Positions 1 to 5,597 of a DNA stretch of 6,953 bases are shown here, piece by piece (within the stretch, counting starts at the first letter, position 1; each line of letters opens with the position of its first letter). The translations under genes and the position numbers were made by a program. The stretch spans positions 1 to 6,953 of the forward strand of contig JACDGO010000106.1 of NCBI GenBank assembly GCA_013821585.1. Reading direction: 5' to 3'. The notes below the pieces were generated by a model. That model was given only the letters and a program-made list of their open reading frames with translations. It searched no databases and was not told the DNA's origin. The DNA comes from Sphingomonadaceae bacterium. Its GTDB lineage: Bacteria > Pseudomonadota > Alphaproteobacteria > Sphingomonadales > Sphingomonadaceae.

Positions 1-236
1 GGAGCCACAGTGGCCATCGCCGGCTTCGCGGCCGGAGCGGGCATCGCGGCGGTGGCGGGCATAGTCTTGCGGCATTGCGCGAGGAACTGCGCCCAGGTTT
101 GCCCGGCGGGAAGCGTCTTCGCCGCCTGATATTTGGCGCCGCAGACCTTCATCGCGTTTTCGGCGGCCGCGGCGGGCGCGCTCCATAGGCCGGCTGCGGC
201 GCAAAGAGCGAGAGCACTCATGATCCGTCTGTTCAT
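1..236 (-). CDS. Small secreted protein, C-terminus cut by window edge
   Basis: Translating the minus strand from the ATG at 236 gives 78 residues running off the window at position 1, so the C-terminus is missing. Residues 1-25 form a typical Sec signal peptide: basic MNRR, a hydrophobic alanine/leucine core, then an alanine-rich cleavage region ending near APAAAA. The mature part has two cysteines, C32 in the motif CGAKYQAAK and C55 in QFLAQC, followed by an alanine/proline/methionine-rich, low-complexity tail from about residue 60. The Cys-AlaLys-Tyr-Gln-Ala-Ala-Lys ... Phe-Leu-x-x-Cys pattern resembles small periplasmic proteins of alphaproteobacteria and, loosely, the PsiF repeat; I know no biochemical function for these. 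The two cysteines could form a disulfide in the periplasm (inference). A GGGGA stretch lies shortly upstream of the start. The gene diverges from the MerR-family regulator. The start is well supported by the signal peptide; the function is unknown. Confidence 0.75.
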   Translation of the reverse strand, partial: MNRRIMSALALCAAAGLWSAPAAAAENAMKVCGAKYQAAKTLPAGQTWAQFLAQCRKTMPATAAMPAPAAKPAMATVA

Positions 237-344
237 CGAAAGTCCCCGCCTTGGGCGCGCGTCGCGCGGTGGCTGATCGGTGGACCATCCGCAGATGAAC
301 CCATCGCGGCCCTTCGCGCAAGCTCCGAAAAGGAAAAAAGCCGC

Positions 345-375
345 TTGAAGTTGACGTTGCGTCATCGGCTATGCC
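345..375 (+). promoter_or_regulatory. MerR-type promoter with operator in a 19-base spacer
   Basis: A -35-like TTGAAG (345-350) and a -10-like TATGCC (370-375) are separated by exactly 19 bases, the long spacing typical of promoters controlled by MerR-family regulators. Within the spacer, TGACG-TTG-CGTCA (352-364) is a 5-base inverted repeat, close to operator patterns known for MerR-family proteins. It sits directly ahead of the regulator gene, so autoregulation is the simplest reading. The expected transcription start falls at about 382-383, on the ATG chosen for the regulator. Seen: spacing and repeat. Inferred: function. The -10 element matches the consensus poorly. Confidence 0.6.
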
Positions 376-382
376 GAGTCGC

Positions 383-1138
383 ATGGACGTGCTCGATATA
401 ACCGAAGTGGTGCGACGCACCGGGCTTTCCGCTCGCGCGCTGCGCTTTTACGAAGCGCGCGGGCTGGTCACGCCTCTCCGAACCGCGAGCGCGCGGCGAT
501 TGTTCGGCCCGGCCGAACTCGAGCGCGTCCATCGCATCGTCGCGCTCAAGAAAGCGGGCCTGAGCCTCGCCGCGATCGGCGCGCTATTCCGGGAACGATC
601 GATCGATCTCAAGCGGCTGCTGTCCGCGCAGCTCGAAAGCCTCGACGCGCAAGCGGCCGACATTGCCCAGGCGCGCGCGATCCTTTCGCATACTTTGTCC
701 CGCATCGATCGTGGCGAGCCGATCGACGCCGCGACTTTCTGCTCGCTGATCCGCGATGGAGACAGGATCATGCAAACCGAAAACTGGAAGACGGTCGCAG
801 ACCGCTATTTCTCGCCCGAGGAACAGGCGCGCTGGGCCGAGACGATGAAGGATGCACCCGCGGGATTCGATCCGGCAGCCTATCAGCAAAAATGGGCCGA
901 TCTCGGCACGCGCATCGGCGCGGCGCTTCCGCTCGATTCGGCAAGCGACAAGGCGCAGGCATTCCTCGCGGAATGGACCGCGCTGCTCGCGCCGTTCAAA
1001 TCGGTCGCGACGCCCGAAATGATGGCGGGAGCAACCAGGCTCTACGACAATATGGGCGAGTGGCAGGGTCAGGCCGATCCCGGTTTCGGGGTCGAGGTCT
1101 GGAACTTCATCAAGGCGGCGGGCGCGGCGTCGCGCTGA
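383..1138 (+). CDS. MerR-family transcriptional regulator with TipAS-like domain
   Basis: This is a 251-residue DNA-binding regulator. Residues 5-28 hold the MerR helix-turn-helix, with the family signature LSARALRFYEARGL followed by the wing (S36-R39) and the second recognition segment, LKKAGLSLAAIGALF. A long, charged helix at about 74-110 should form the antiparallel dimer coiled coil. From about 131 onward the protein resembles TipAS-type ligand domains, starting at TENWKTVADRYFSPEEQARW and rich in tryptophan and aromatic residues. It lacks the paired cysteines of metal-sensing MerR proteins (only C120), so a hydrophobic or drug-like ligand is more likely than a metal; this is inference. 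An in-frame ATG at 371 would add four residues, but it overlaps the -10-like element. The ATG at 383 lies at the predicted transcription start, and neither start has a Shine-Dalgarno sequence, which suggests a leaderless message. No efflux or resistance gene is adjacent, so its targets are unknown. Confidence 0.88.
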   Translation: MDVLDITEVVRRTGLSARALRFYEARGLVTPLRTASARRLFGPAELERVHRIVALKKAGLSLAAIGALFRERSIDLKRLLSAQLESLDAQAADIAQARAILSHTLSRIDRGEPIDAATFCSLIRDGDRIMQTENWKTVADRYFSPEEQARWAETMKDAPAGFDPAAYQQKWADLGTRIGAALPLDSASDKAQAFLAEWTALLAPFKSVATPEMMAGATRLYDNMGEWQGQADPGFGVEVWNFIKAAGAASR

Positions 1139-1152
1139 TCGCCGGAAACGGA

Positions 1153-1189
1153 CGGGCCGGCAGATCGCATGCTCGTGATCACCGGCCCG
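1153..1189 (+). terminator. Hairpin after MerR gene, possible terminator
   Basis: CGGGCCGG (1153-1160) pairs perfectly with CCGGCCCG (1182-1189), giving an 8-base GC stem that begins 14 bases after the regulator's stop codon. An inner GATC/GATC pairing can extend it. No T-tract follows, so it is not a classical intrinsic terminator. A second small palindrome, ACCGCG-T-CGCGGT, lies at 1192-1204. It may stop transcription weakly or protect the 3' end of the message. Confidence 0.35.
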
Positions 1190-1203
1190 CCACCGCGTCG
1201 CGG

Positions 1204-1224
1204 TTATCATGTGTTAAGGATAAT
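1204..1224 (+). promoter_or_regulatory. Possible -10 and inverted repeat before PilZ gene
   Basis: GATAAT (1219-1224) matches the bacterial -10 consensus at five of six positions and lies about 50 bases ahead of the PilZ start. TTATC (1204-1208) and GATAA (1219-1223) form a short inverted repeat around it. I cannot find a convincing -35 at 16-18 bases, so this may need an activator or may be chance. The stretch 1139-1272 holds nothing else I can identify beyond the hairpins just upstream. Confidence 0.27.
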
Positions 1225-1272
1225 GCGGCTAACCTTCGTCACGGGTGGGGGATCGGAAGGTCACGCACCGCC

Positions 1273-1581
1273 ATGTCCGACGAATGTGCGCCGGAGCAGC
1301 GCCGCGCGGAGCGGCGCGATGTCGCGATCCGCGCCGAGCTGCGCGAGCCCGGATGCACGCGCTTCGCGGTCGATGTCGAGGATCTGTCGACGAGCGGCTT
1401 CCGCTGTGAAACCTATCACGTCCTGCCCAAGGGCGGGCGAGTGTTCCTCCACTTGCCAACCTTCTCCCCGCTCGAGGCCCATGTCGCGTGGAAGAACGGC
1501 GCACTCTACGGATTCCACTTCGGCCAGCCGCTCCATGTCGCGGTGTTCGAAACGATCGCCGCACGCTTTCGCCCGCGCTGA
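1273..1581 (+). CDS. Single-domain PilZ protein (c-di-GMP binding)
   Basis: The 102-residue protein is essentially one PilZ domain with nothing attached. Both halves of the cyclic-di-GMP binding signature are visible: the arginine motif in QRRAERRDV (RxxxR, R10/R11 to R14/R15) and DLSTSG, which fits [D/N]xSxxG with D37, S39 and G42. The rest follows the PilZ beta barrel, ending in a short helix (FETIAARFR). Such stand-alone PilZ proteins act as cytoplasmic c-di-GMP receptors that bind a partner to change motility, surface polysaccharide or adhesion; the partner here is unknown. The open frame extends far upstream, but I chose the ATG at 1273 because it begins just before the PilZ arginine motif and because GGAAGG lies 12 bases ahead. 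The longer reading would overlap the MerR gene and is not conserved-looking. The gene ends 4 bases short of egtD, converging on it. Confidence 0.85.
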   Translation: MSDECAPEQRRAERRDVAIRAELREPGCTRFAVDVEDLSTSGFRCETYHVLPKGGRVFLHLPTFSPLEAHVAWKNGALYGFHFGQPLHVAVFETIAARFRPR

Positions 1582-1585
1582 GCGA

Positions 1586-2554
1586 TTAGGGCGCGGTCTT
1601 GCCCGGCCGCGCCTCGGCGAGGATCAGTGCGAACATCCCGTCATCGTCGGCCCATTCGCCGACCGGCGACCAGCCGCCCGCGCGCAGCAGCAGGCGCGCG
1701 TCGCGCGAGCCATATTTATGACTGTTCTCGGTGTGGATCGTTTCACCAGTCGCCATCGAAAATGACTCGCCTTCGACCGAAAATTCGACATCGCGCACCG
1801 CCTCGAGGTGCATTTCGATCCGTGCATAGCTGTCGTTCCAGCGCGCGATATGGCGGAACGCGTCGATCGGGATCGTGCCGCCCAGCTCGCGGTTGACCCG
1901 CACCAGCAGGTTCATGTTGAACCGTGCCGTGACGCCCACCGGGTCGTCATAGGCGCGGATCAGGACGCCGATGTCCTTCACCCGGTCCATGCCGATCAGG
2001 AGCATCGCGCCGACGCCGAGCGTCCCGCGCATCCGCCGCAGCAGATCGACCGCACTGCGCGCGATCAAATTGCCGATCGTCGAGCCGGGAAAGAAGCCGA
2101 GCTTGGGAAGCGCCGCGATCTCGGGCGGCAGCGCGACCTCGTGCATGAAATCGGCCTCGACCGGGCGCACCGCGAGGTCCGGGAAATCGCGTGCGAGCGC
2201 CGCCGAGGACGCGCGCAGGAAGTCGCCCGAAATGTCGATCGGCACATAGGCCGAAGGGGCGACCGCGCGCAGCAGGTGCGGCGTTTTGATCGACGATCCC
2301 GAACCGAACTCAACCACCGCGCGCCCCGCGCCGGCGAGCGCGGCCACGTCGCCGCCGTGATGTTCGAGCAGCGCGGTTTCGACGCGCGTCGGATAATATT
2401 CAGGGAGGCCGGTGATCGCCTCGAACAACTCGGATCCGGCGCGATCGTAGAACCAGCGCGCTGGAATCGCGCGCGGGCGCGTCTTGAACCCGGCGAGCAC
2501 GTCGGCGCGGAACGCGGGATCGACGGCGACATCGGGCGCATCGTGGCGAAGCAT
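1586..2554 (-). CDS. egtD: EgtD, L-histidine N-alpha-methyltransferase
   Basis: EgtD is the first ergothioneine enzyme: it transfers three methyl groups from S-adenosylmethionine to the alpha-amino group of histidine, giving hercynine, in the cytoplasm. The 322-residue protein has the expected length and motifs in order: the substrate segment ITGLPEYYPTRVE (47-59), the SAM-binding VEFGSGSSIKT (81-91), PIDIS (105-109), FPGSTIGN (155-162, with N162 matching the asparagine that holds the substrate amino group), AYDDPVGVTARFN (201-213), and TENSHKY (275-281). In that last motif E276 and S278 correspond to the Glu-x-Ser pair that binds the imidazole ring in mycobacterial EgtD. The active site therefore looks intact. 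The start ATG shares its A with the egtB stop TGA (TGATG), implying translational coupling. Family assignment is very secure; residue equivalences are from memory of the family, not from an alignment. Confidence 0.96.
   Translation of the reverse strand: MLRHDAPDVAVDPAFRADVLAGFKTRPRAIPARWFYDRAGSELFEAITGLPEYYPTRVETALLEHHGGDVAALAGAGRAVVEFGSGSSIKTPHLLRAVAPSAYVPIDISGDFLRASSAALARDFPDLAVRPVEADFMHEVALPPEIAALPKLGFFPGSTIGNLIARSAVDLLRRMRGTLGVGAMLLIGMDRVKDIGVLIRAYDDPVGVTARFNMNLLVRVNRELGGTIPIDAFRHIARWNDSYARIEMHLEAVRDVEFSVEGESFSMATGETIHTENSHKYGSRDARLLLRAGGWSPVGEWADDDGMFALILAEARPGKTAP
1590..1613. terminator. Hairpin at the pilZ/egtD convergent ends
   Basis: GGCGCGG (1590-1596) pairs with CCGCGCC (1607-1613). 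The stem can extend through a G-T and a C-G pair to nine pairs around a six-base loop. It starts 8 bases after the PilZ stop and lies inside the last codons of egtD, so it is present at the end of both transcripts. There is no T-tract in either direction. The hairpin is read directly from the sequence; a role in ending transcription is inferred. Confidence 0.35.
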
Positions 2555-3822
2555 CAGAGGTCCTTGGCCAGACGTACCCCGGTGAACTGCCAGCGCGTCG
2601 AGGGTGGAAAGAAATTGCGGTAGGACGCACGCGACGTCCCGCGTGGCGTCGCGCAGCTCGCGCCCTTCAGCACCATCTGCCCGCTCATGAACTTGCCGTT
2701 ATATTCGCCGACCGCGCCCGTGGCCGCACGAAAACCGGGGTAGGGAAGATAGGCCGAGCCGGTCCATTGCCAGACGTCCCCGAACATCTGACGTAGTCCG
2801 CTTCCTGCCGGCGCGGCGCGCGGGCGCACCGGTCCGGCAGCGTCGAGCTGATTGCCCAAAGCCGGGTCGATGCCTTGCGCCGCCGCTTCCCATTCGGCTT
2901 CGGTCGGCAACCGCGCATCGGCCCAGCGCGCATAGGCGTCGGCCTCGTAGTGGCTGATGTGCGAAACCGGCGCGGCCGGGTGGAGCGGATGCAGCCCGTC
3001 GAGCGCGAACTGGCGCCAGCCATTCTCGCCGCGCCGCCAGTGCAGCGGCGCCTCGATCCCCTCTGCTTGTACCCAAACCCAGCCATCGGACAGCCACAGC
3101 TCGGGCCGTGCATAGCCGCCGTCGTCGACGAACGCGCGCCACTCAGCGTTGATGACGAGCCGGTCGGCGAGAGCATGGGGAGCGAGATGGACGCGGTGGC
3201 GGGGACCCTCGCAATCGAAAGCAAAGCCGTTCCCGTCATGGCCGATCTCGACGAGGCCCCGGCGTCCCTCGATCCACTCGACCGGCCGCGGAACCGGCGC
3301 GGGGTTTTCGCGCGCATGGTCCCAGATCGCCGGCGTGGTCGGGTTCTCGCCGAACAGATGAAGGATGTCAGTCAGCAGCAGCTCCTGATGCTGCGCCTCG
3401 TGATAGCAGCCGAGCTCGACCAGCGTGCGCGCCGCGTTGCCGAGCGTCGGCAGCGCCGCCGTGACCGCTGCGTCGACATGCGCGCGATAGGCGCGCACCG
3501 CGTTGAGCGACGGCCGCGTGATCATGCCCCGCCGCGCTCGCGCATAGCGCTCCCCCTCGACCTCGTAATAGCTGTTGAACAGGAAATGATACGAGGGGTC
3601 GAACGGCGCATGGTCCGTCCCACAGTCGCGCAGTACGAACGTCTCAAAGAACCAGCTCGTGTGCGCGAGGTGCCATTTGGCGGGCGACGCGTCGGGCATC
3701 GACTGGACCGTGGCGTCGCCGTCCGACAGCGGCTCTGCGAGCGCGAGCGTCAGCGCGCGGGTGCGCGAGAACAGTCCGGCAAGCGGATCGACGGCGCGGT
3801 CCTGATCCAGTCGAGCCGCCAT
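2554..3822 (-). CDS. egtB: EgtB, ergothioneine sulfoxide synthase
   Basis: EgtB is a non-heme iron enzyme that uses O2 to join a thiol (gamma-glutamylcysteine or cysteine) to the imidazole of hercynine, giving a sulfoxide. The 422-residue protein has the usual two domains. The N-terminal DinB-like bundle carries the iron ligands: LAH (H54) and YHEAQHQE (H141 and H145, HxxxHxE with E147). The C-terminal formylglycine-generating-enzyme/sulfatase-modifying fold, from about 180, includes ARLPTEAEWEAAA, FGDVWQWTGS (347-356) and RNFFPPSTRWQFTGVRLA. The paired tyrosines in FNSYYEVEG (Y85, Y86) recall the EgtB type from Chloracidobacterium, which can use cysteine directly; this is only suggestive. 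The frame is open to 3993, but I start at 3822: AGGGAG lies just ahead, conserved sequence begins soon after, and a longer form would overlap the adenosyltransferase gene. It is followed by egtD with a one-base overlap. Confidence 0.95.
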   Translation of the reverse strand: MAARLDQDRAVDPLAGLFSRTRALTLALAEPLSDGDATVQSMPDASPAKWHLAHTSWFFETFVLRDCGTDHAPFDPSYHFLFNSYYEVEGERYARARRGMITRPSLNAVRAYRAHVDAAVTAALPTLGNAARTLVELGCYHEAQHQELLLTDILHLFGENPTTPAIWDHARENPAPVPRPVEWIEGRRGLVEIGHDGNGFAFDCEGPRHRVHLAPHALADRLVINAEWRAFVDDGGYARPELWLSDGWVWVQAEGIEAPLHWRRGENGWRQFALDGLHPLHPAAPVSHISHYEADAYARWADARLPTEAEWEAAAQGIDPALGNQLDAAGPVRPRAAPAGSGLRQMFGDVWQWTGSAYLPYPGFRAATGAVGEYNGKFMSGQMVLKGASCATPRGTSRASYRNFFPPSTRWQFTGVRLAKDL

Positions 3823-3853
3823 CTCGCGCTCCCTTGGCCGATCCCTTAGCACG

Positions 3854-3891
3854 GGAAAGTGACGCGAAAACCCTGCCTGTTCGCGGAAAGT
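3854..3891 (-). promoter_or_regulatory. Direct and inverted repeats in the gap before egtB
   Basis: The 73-base gap between the adenosyltransferase stop and egtB contains two copies of GGAAAGT (plus-strand reading, 3854-3860 and 3885-3891) spaced 31 bases apart, about three helical turns. It also contains a CGCGAA/TTCGCG stem (3863-3868 with 3880-3885) around an 11-base loop. This is the largest gap in the minus-strand block and the natural place for an egtBD promoter or a processing site, but no clear -35/-10 pair is visible. A regulatory role is speculative. Confidence 0.2.
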
Positions 3892-3895
3892 TCCG

Positions 3896-4432
3896 TCAGC
3901 GCGACGCGCCGGGCGTCCACAGCACGTCTTTGCCCCGATTCGCCGTTCGGGCGGCGACGAACAGCCAGTCGGAGAGGCGGTTGACATAAGCAAGCGCCGG
4001 ACCGCCTATCCCGGCGGCGACCGTGCCGCGCTCGGCGCGGCGGGTCGCGGCGCGCGCGACATGAAGCGCGGCGGCCAGAGCGTTACCGCCCGGCAGAATA
4101 AAGCTTGTCAACGGGGACAGTGCCGCGTTCATTTCATCAATTTCGGTCTCGAGCCGCGTGATCTGCACGGGAACGATGCGCAGCGCGCCCTCGATCCCGT
4201 CCGGCGTCGCGATGTCCGCGCCGAGATCGAACAGGTCGTTCTGGATCGTCCGGAGCCGCGCCAGCAGACCGCCGTCGGTATGAAGCGCCGCAACGCCGAT
4301 CAGGCTGTTTGCCTCGTCGACGTCGCCGATCGTCGCGATCCGCGCCGAATCCTTGCGCGCACGCGATCCGTCGACGAGGCCGGTCGTGCCGTCGTCGCCG
4401 GTGCGCGTGTAAATCTTGTTGAGTTTGACCAA
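3896..4432 (-). CDS. pduO: PduO-type ATP:cob(I)alamin adenosyltransferase
   Basis: The 178-residue enzyme moves the adenosyl group of ATP to reduced cobalamin, making adenosylcobalamin, the cofactor for methylmalonyl-CoA mutase and some ribonucleotide reductases. The length and motifs are those of the PduO family (human MMAB relatives): the ATP-binding N-terminus YTRTGDDGTTGL (8-19), IGDVDEANSLIG (35-46), FILPGG (111-116), LHVARAATRRAER (123-135) and NRLSDWLFVAAR (151-162). This is not the unrelated CobA/BtuR type, although databases often call both cobO. Translation appears to start at TTG (4432), giving MVKLNKIYTR, which matches the conserved family N-terminus. The start lies 2 bases after the stop of the membrane-protein gene, with only a weak AGG upstream, so coupled reinitiation is likely. 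The substrate could also be cob(I)yrinic acid a,c-diamide or cobinamide. No other cobalamin gene is in the window. Confidence 0.94.
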   Translation of the reverse strand: MVKLNKIYTRTGDDGTTGLVDGSRARKDSARIATIGDVDEANSLIGVAALHTDGGLLARLRTIQNDLFDLGADIATPDGIEGALRIVPVQITRLETEIDEMNAALSPLTSFILPGGNALAAALHVARAATRRAERGTVAAGIGGPALAYVNRLSDWLFVAARTANRGKDVLWTPGASR

Positions 4433-4434
4433 GC

Positions 4435-4662
4435 CTAGCGCTTCAAAAGCAGCAACAGCACGACGATGACGACCGCCGCTGCCTGAAAGCCGATGCGGGC
4501 AATCATCATCTTGTTCTGCTTGCGGCTCGACAGGCTCGGTCCCGTCGCTCCCGATTTGAGTTCCTCCTCGGTCGTCCTGAGGAAGGTGACGATGCCGCGG
4601 ATCAGCGCGACGAGCGTCGCGATCATGAAGAAGATCAGCAGAATCGCGAGGAAGATGTTCAT
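4435..4662 (-). CDS. HIG1-like two-helix membrane protein
   Basis: This 75-residue inner-membrane protein has two hydrophobic helices, at about 2-28 and 53-73, joined by a short polar loop (LRTTEEELKSGATG...RKQNK). It ends in a basic KR. The second helix begins with R56-x-x-x-Q60, the core retained from the HIG1 (hypoxia-induced gene 1) signature, although the histidine before it is absent. HIG1 proteins in mitochondria associate with cytochrome oxidase; bacterial homologues are largely uncharacterised, and any respiratory role here is inference. From general knowledge, small two-helix proteins of this kind often sit next to the adenosyltransferase gene in alphaproteobacteria, so the linkage is probably conserved. 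The start ATG has a good AGGA site 7 bases ahead that contains the gluQ stop codon. Confidence 0.83.
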   Translation of the reverse strand: MNIFLAILLIFFMIATLVALIRGIVTFLRTTEEELKSGATGPSLSSRKQNKMMIARIGFQAAAVVIVVLLLLLKR

Positions 4663-4667
4663 GCCCG

Positions 4668-4674
4668 CTTCCTA
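4668..4674 (-). promoter_or_regulatory. Ribosome binding site built on the gluQ stop
   Basis: On the minus strand TAGGAAG reads as the gluQ stop codon TAG and, at the same time, as the Shine-Dalgarno AGGA for the HIG1-like gene, whose ATG starts at 4662. A ribosome ending on gluQ therefore covers the next gene's binding site. This fixes the start of the small gene and argues for coupled expression. Confidence 0.6.
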
Positions 4675-5538
4675 AGCGCCGTCGAAGGCGAAGCCAATGG
4701 GGAGCCGCCCGGCGCGCAGGCCGGCGACGAGCGCGGCCGGGTCCGCTCCGCTCGCGCGCAGATCGGCGAGTGTTGCTCCGGGCGTCCGTTTCGCCAGCCG
4801 TTTGCCGTCCGGACCCAGAACGAGCGGGTGGTGGTGATAGCGTGGCGTCGGCAGTTCAAGCAGCGCCTGCAGCAGCCGGTGGACATGCGTCGCCGTGAAC
4901 AGGTCGCGTCCGCGCGCCACGTCGGTCACGCCCTGCGCGGCGTCGTCTACGGTGGCGGCTAGGTGATAGCTCGCGCCCGCGTCCTTGCGTGCGATAACGA
5001 TGTCGCCGAACGGCGCGGGGTCGGCGCACACCGTCCCGGCGTCGGCGTCCTCCCATTCGAGCGGCCCCGCCAGCGCGATCGCCTGCGCCATGTCGAGGCG
5101 AAGGCAGAAGGGGCGCTTATCGTCGAGAGCTATGGACGTTCGACGGCAGGTGCCGGGATAGACTGGGGGAAGATCGCCCTGCGGCGCACTCGCCGCCTCG
5201 GCAACCTCCGCGCGGGTGCAGACGCAGCGATAGGTCAGGCCCATCGCATCGAGCCGCGCAAGCGCTGCATCGTAACGCGCGCCGCGCTCCGATTGCACCG
5301 CCATTTCAGCGTCCCAGCCGAGTCCAAGCCAGGCGAGATCCTCGAAGATCGCGTCAACGGACCCCGGCCGCGCGCGCCCGTCGTCGATGTCCTCGATCCG
5401 CACGAGAAAGCGTCCGCCCGCCGCAATGTCATGCGCGCGCACCGCCGAAAACGCATGGCCGAGGTGCAGCTGTCCGGTCGGCGACGGCGCGAAGCGCGAA
5501 ATCGGCGCTTGACCGTGAGTCGCGCAAAATGCTGTCAT
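4672..5538 (-). CDS. gluQ: Glutamyl-Q tRNA(Asp) synthetase
   Basis: GluQ-RS (YadB) activates glutamate without tRNA and attaches it to the queuosine base at the wobble position of tRNA(Asp). It is a shortened paralogue of glutamyl-tRNA synthetase lacking the anticodon-binding domain, and the 288-residue length fits. Numbered from the ATG at 5538, it has SRFAPSPTGQLHLGH (14-28), containing the HIGH-class motif HLGH. The zinc site is C105-x-C107 ... Y127 ... C131, the same Cys-x-Cys/Tyr/Cys arrangement as in E. coli YadB. The KMSKS-class motif is KRLAK (246-250). All catalytic signatures look intact. A TTG at 5553 would add five residues. I prefer the ATG because a TATAGA -10-like sequence (5556-5561, minus strand) would place transcription onset downstream of that TTG; neither start has a good Shine-Dalgarno. 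It is first in the minus-strand block and is divergent from the HNH gene. Confidence 0.94.
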   Translation of the reverse strand: MTAFCATHGQAPISRFAPSPTGQLHLGHAFSAVRAHDIAAGGRFLVRIEDIDDGRARPGSVDAIFEDLAWLGLGWDAEMAVQSERGARYDAALARLDAMGLTYRCVCTRAEVAEAASAPQGDLPPVYPGTCRRTSIALDDKRPFCLRLDMAQAIALAGPLEWEDADAGTVCADPAPFGDIVIARKDAGASYHLAATVDDAAQGVTDVARGRDLFTATHVHRLLQALLELPTPRYHHHPLVLGPDGKRLAKRTPGATLADLRASGADPAALVAGLRAGRLPIGFAFDGA

Positions 5539-5597
5539 GGCGCTGTCACGCAAATCTCTATAGGCGGCGTGGCATGTGAAGGGGGCCGGCGCGCGCC

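Noticed and set aside
597..608. Triple GATC run inside the MerR gene
   Set aside because: It is accounted for by coding sequence (Arg-Ser-Ile-Asp codons) and has no accompanying repeats, so an origin or methylation cluster is not supported.
1202..1234. Possible CtrA-type TTAA-N7-TTAA site before the PilZ gene
   Set aside because: TTAA at 1214 and CTAA at 1229 are separated by 11 bases rather than 7, and the second half does not match.
892..1272. N-terminal extension of the PilZ frame overlapping the MerR gene
   Set aside because: The extension is shadow sequence of the MerR gene. The PilZ domain and a ribosome site support the ATG at 1273.
1808..2623. A 271-codon open frame on the plus strand opposite egtD
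   Set aside because: It is antisense to a fully conserved EgtD and is rich in Arg/Ala/Asp/His from high-GC codon complements. It has no recognisable motif.
2875..3849. A 324-codon open frame on the plus strand opposite egtB
   Set aside because: It mirrors the EgtB coding sequence and shows no domain or ribosome site. Long antisense frames are expected at this GC content.
3823..3993. N-terminal extension of EgtB to 3993
   Set aside because: The extra 57 residues overlap the adenosyltransferase 3' end, look nothing like EgtB, and lack the AGGGAG site that precedes the ATG at 3822.
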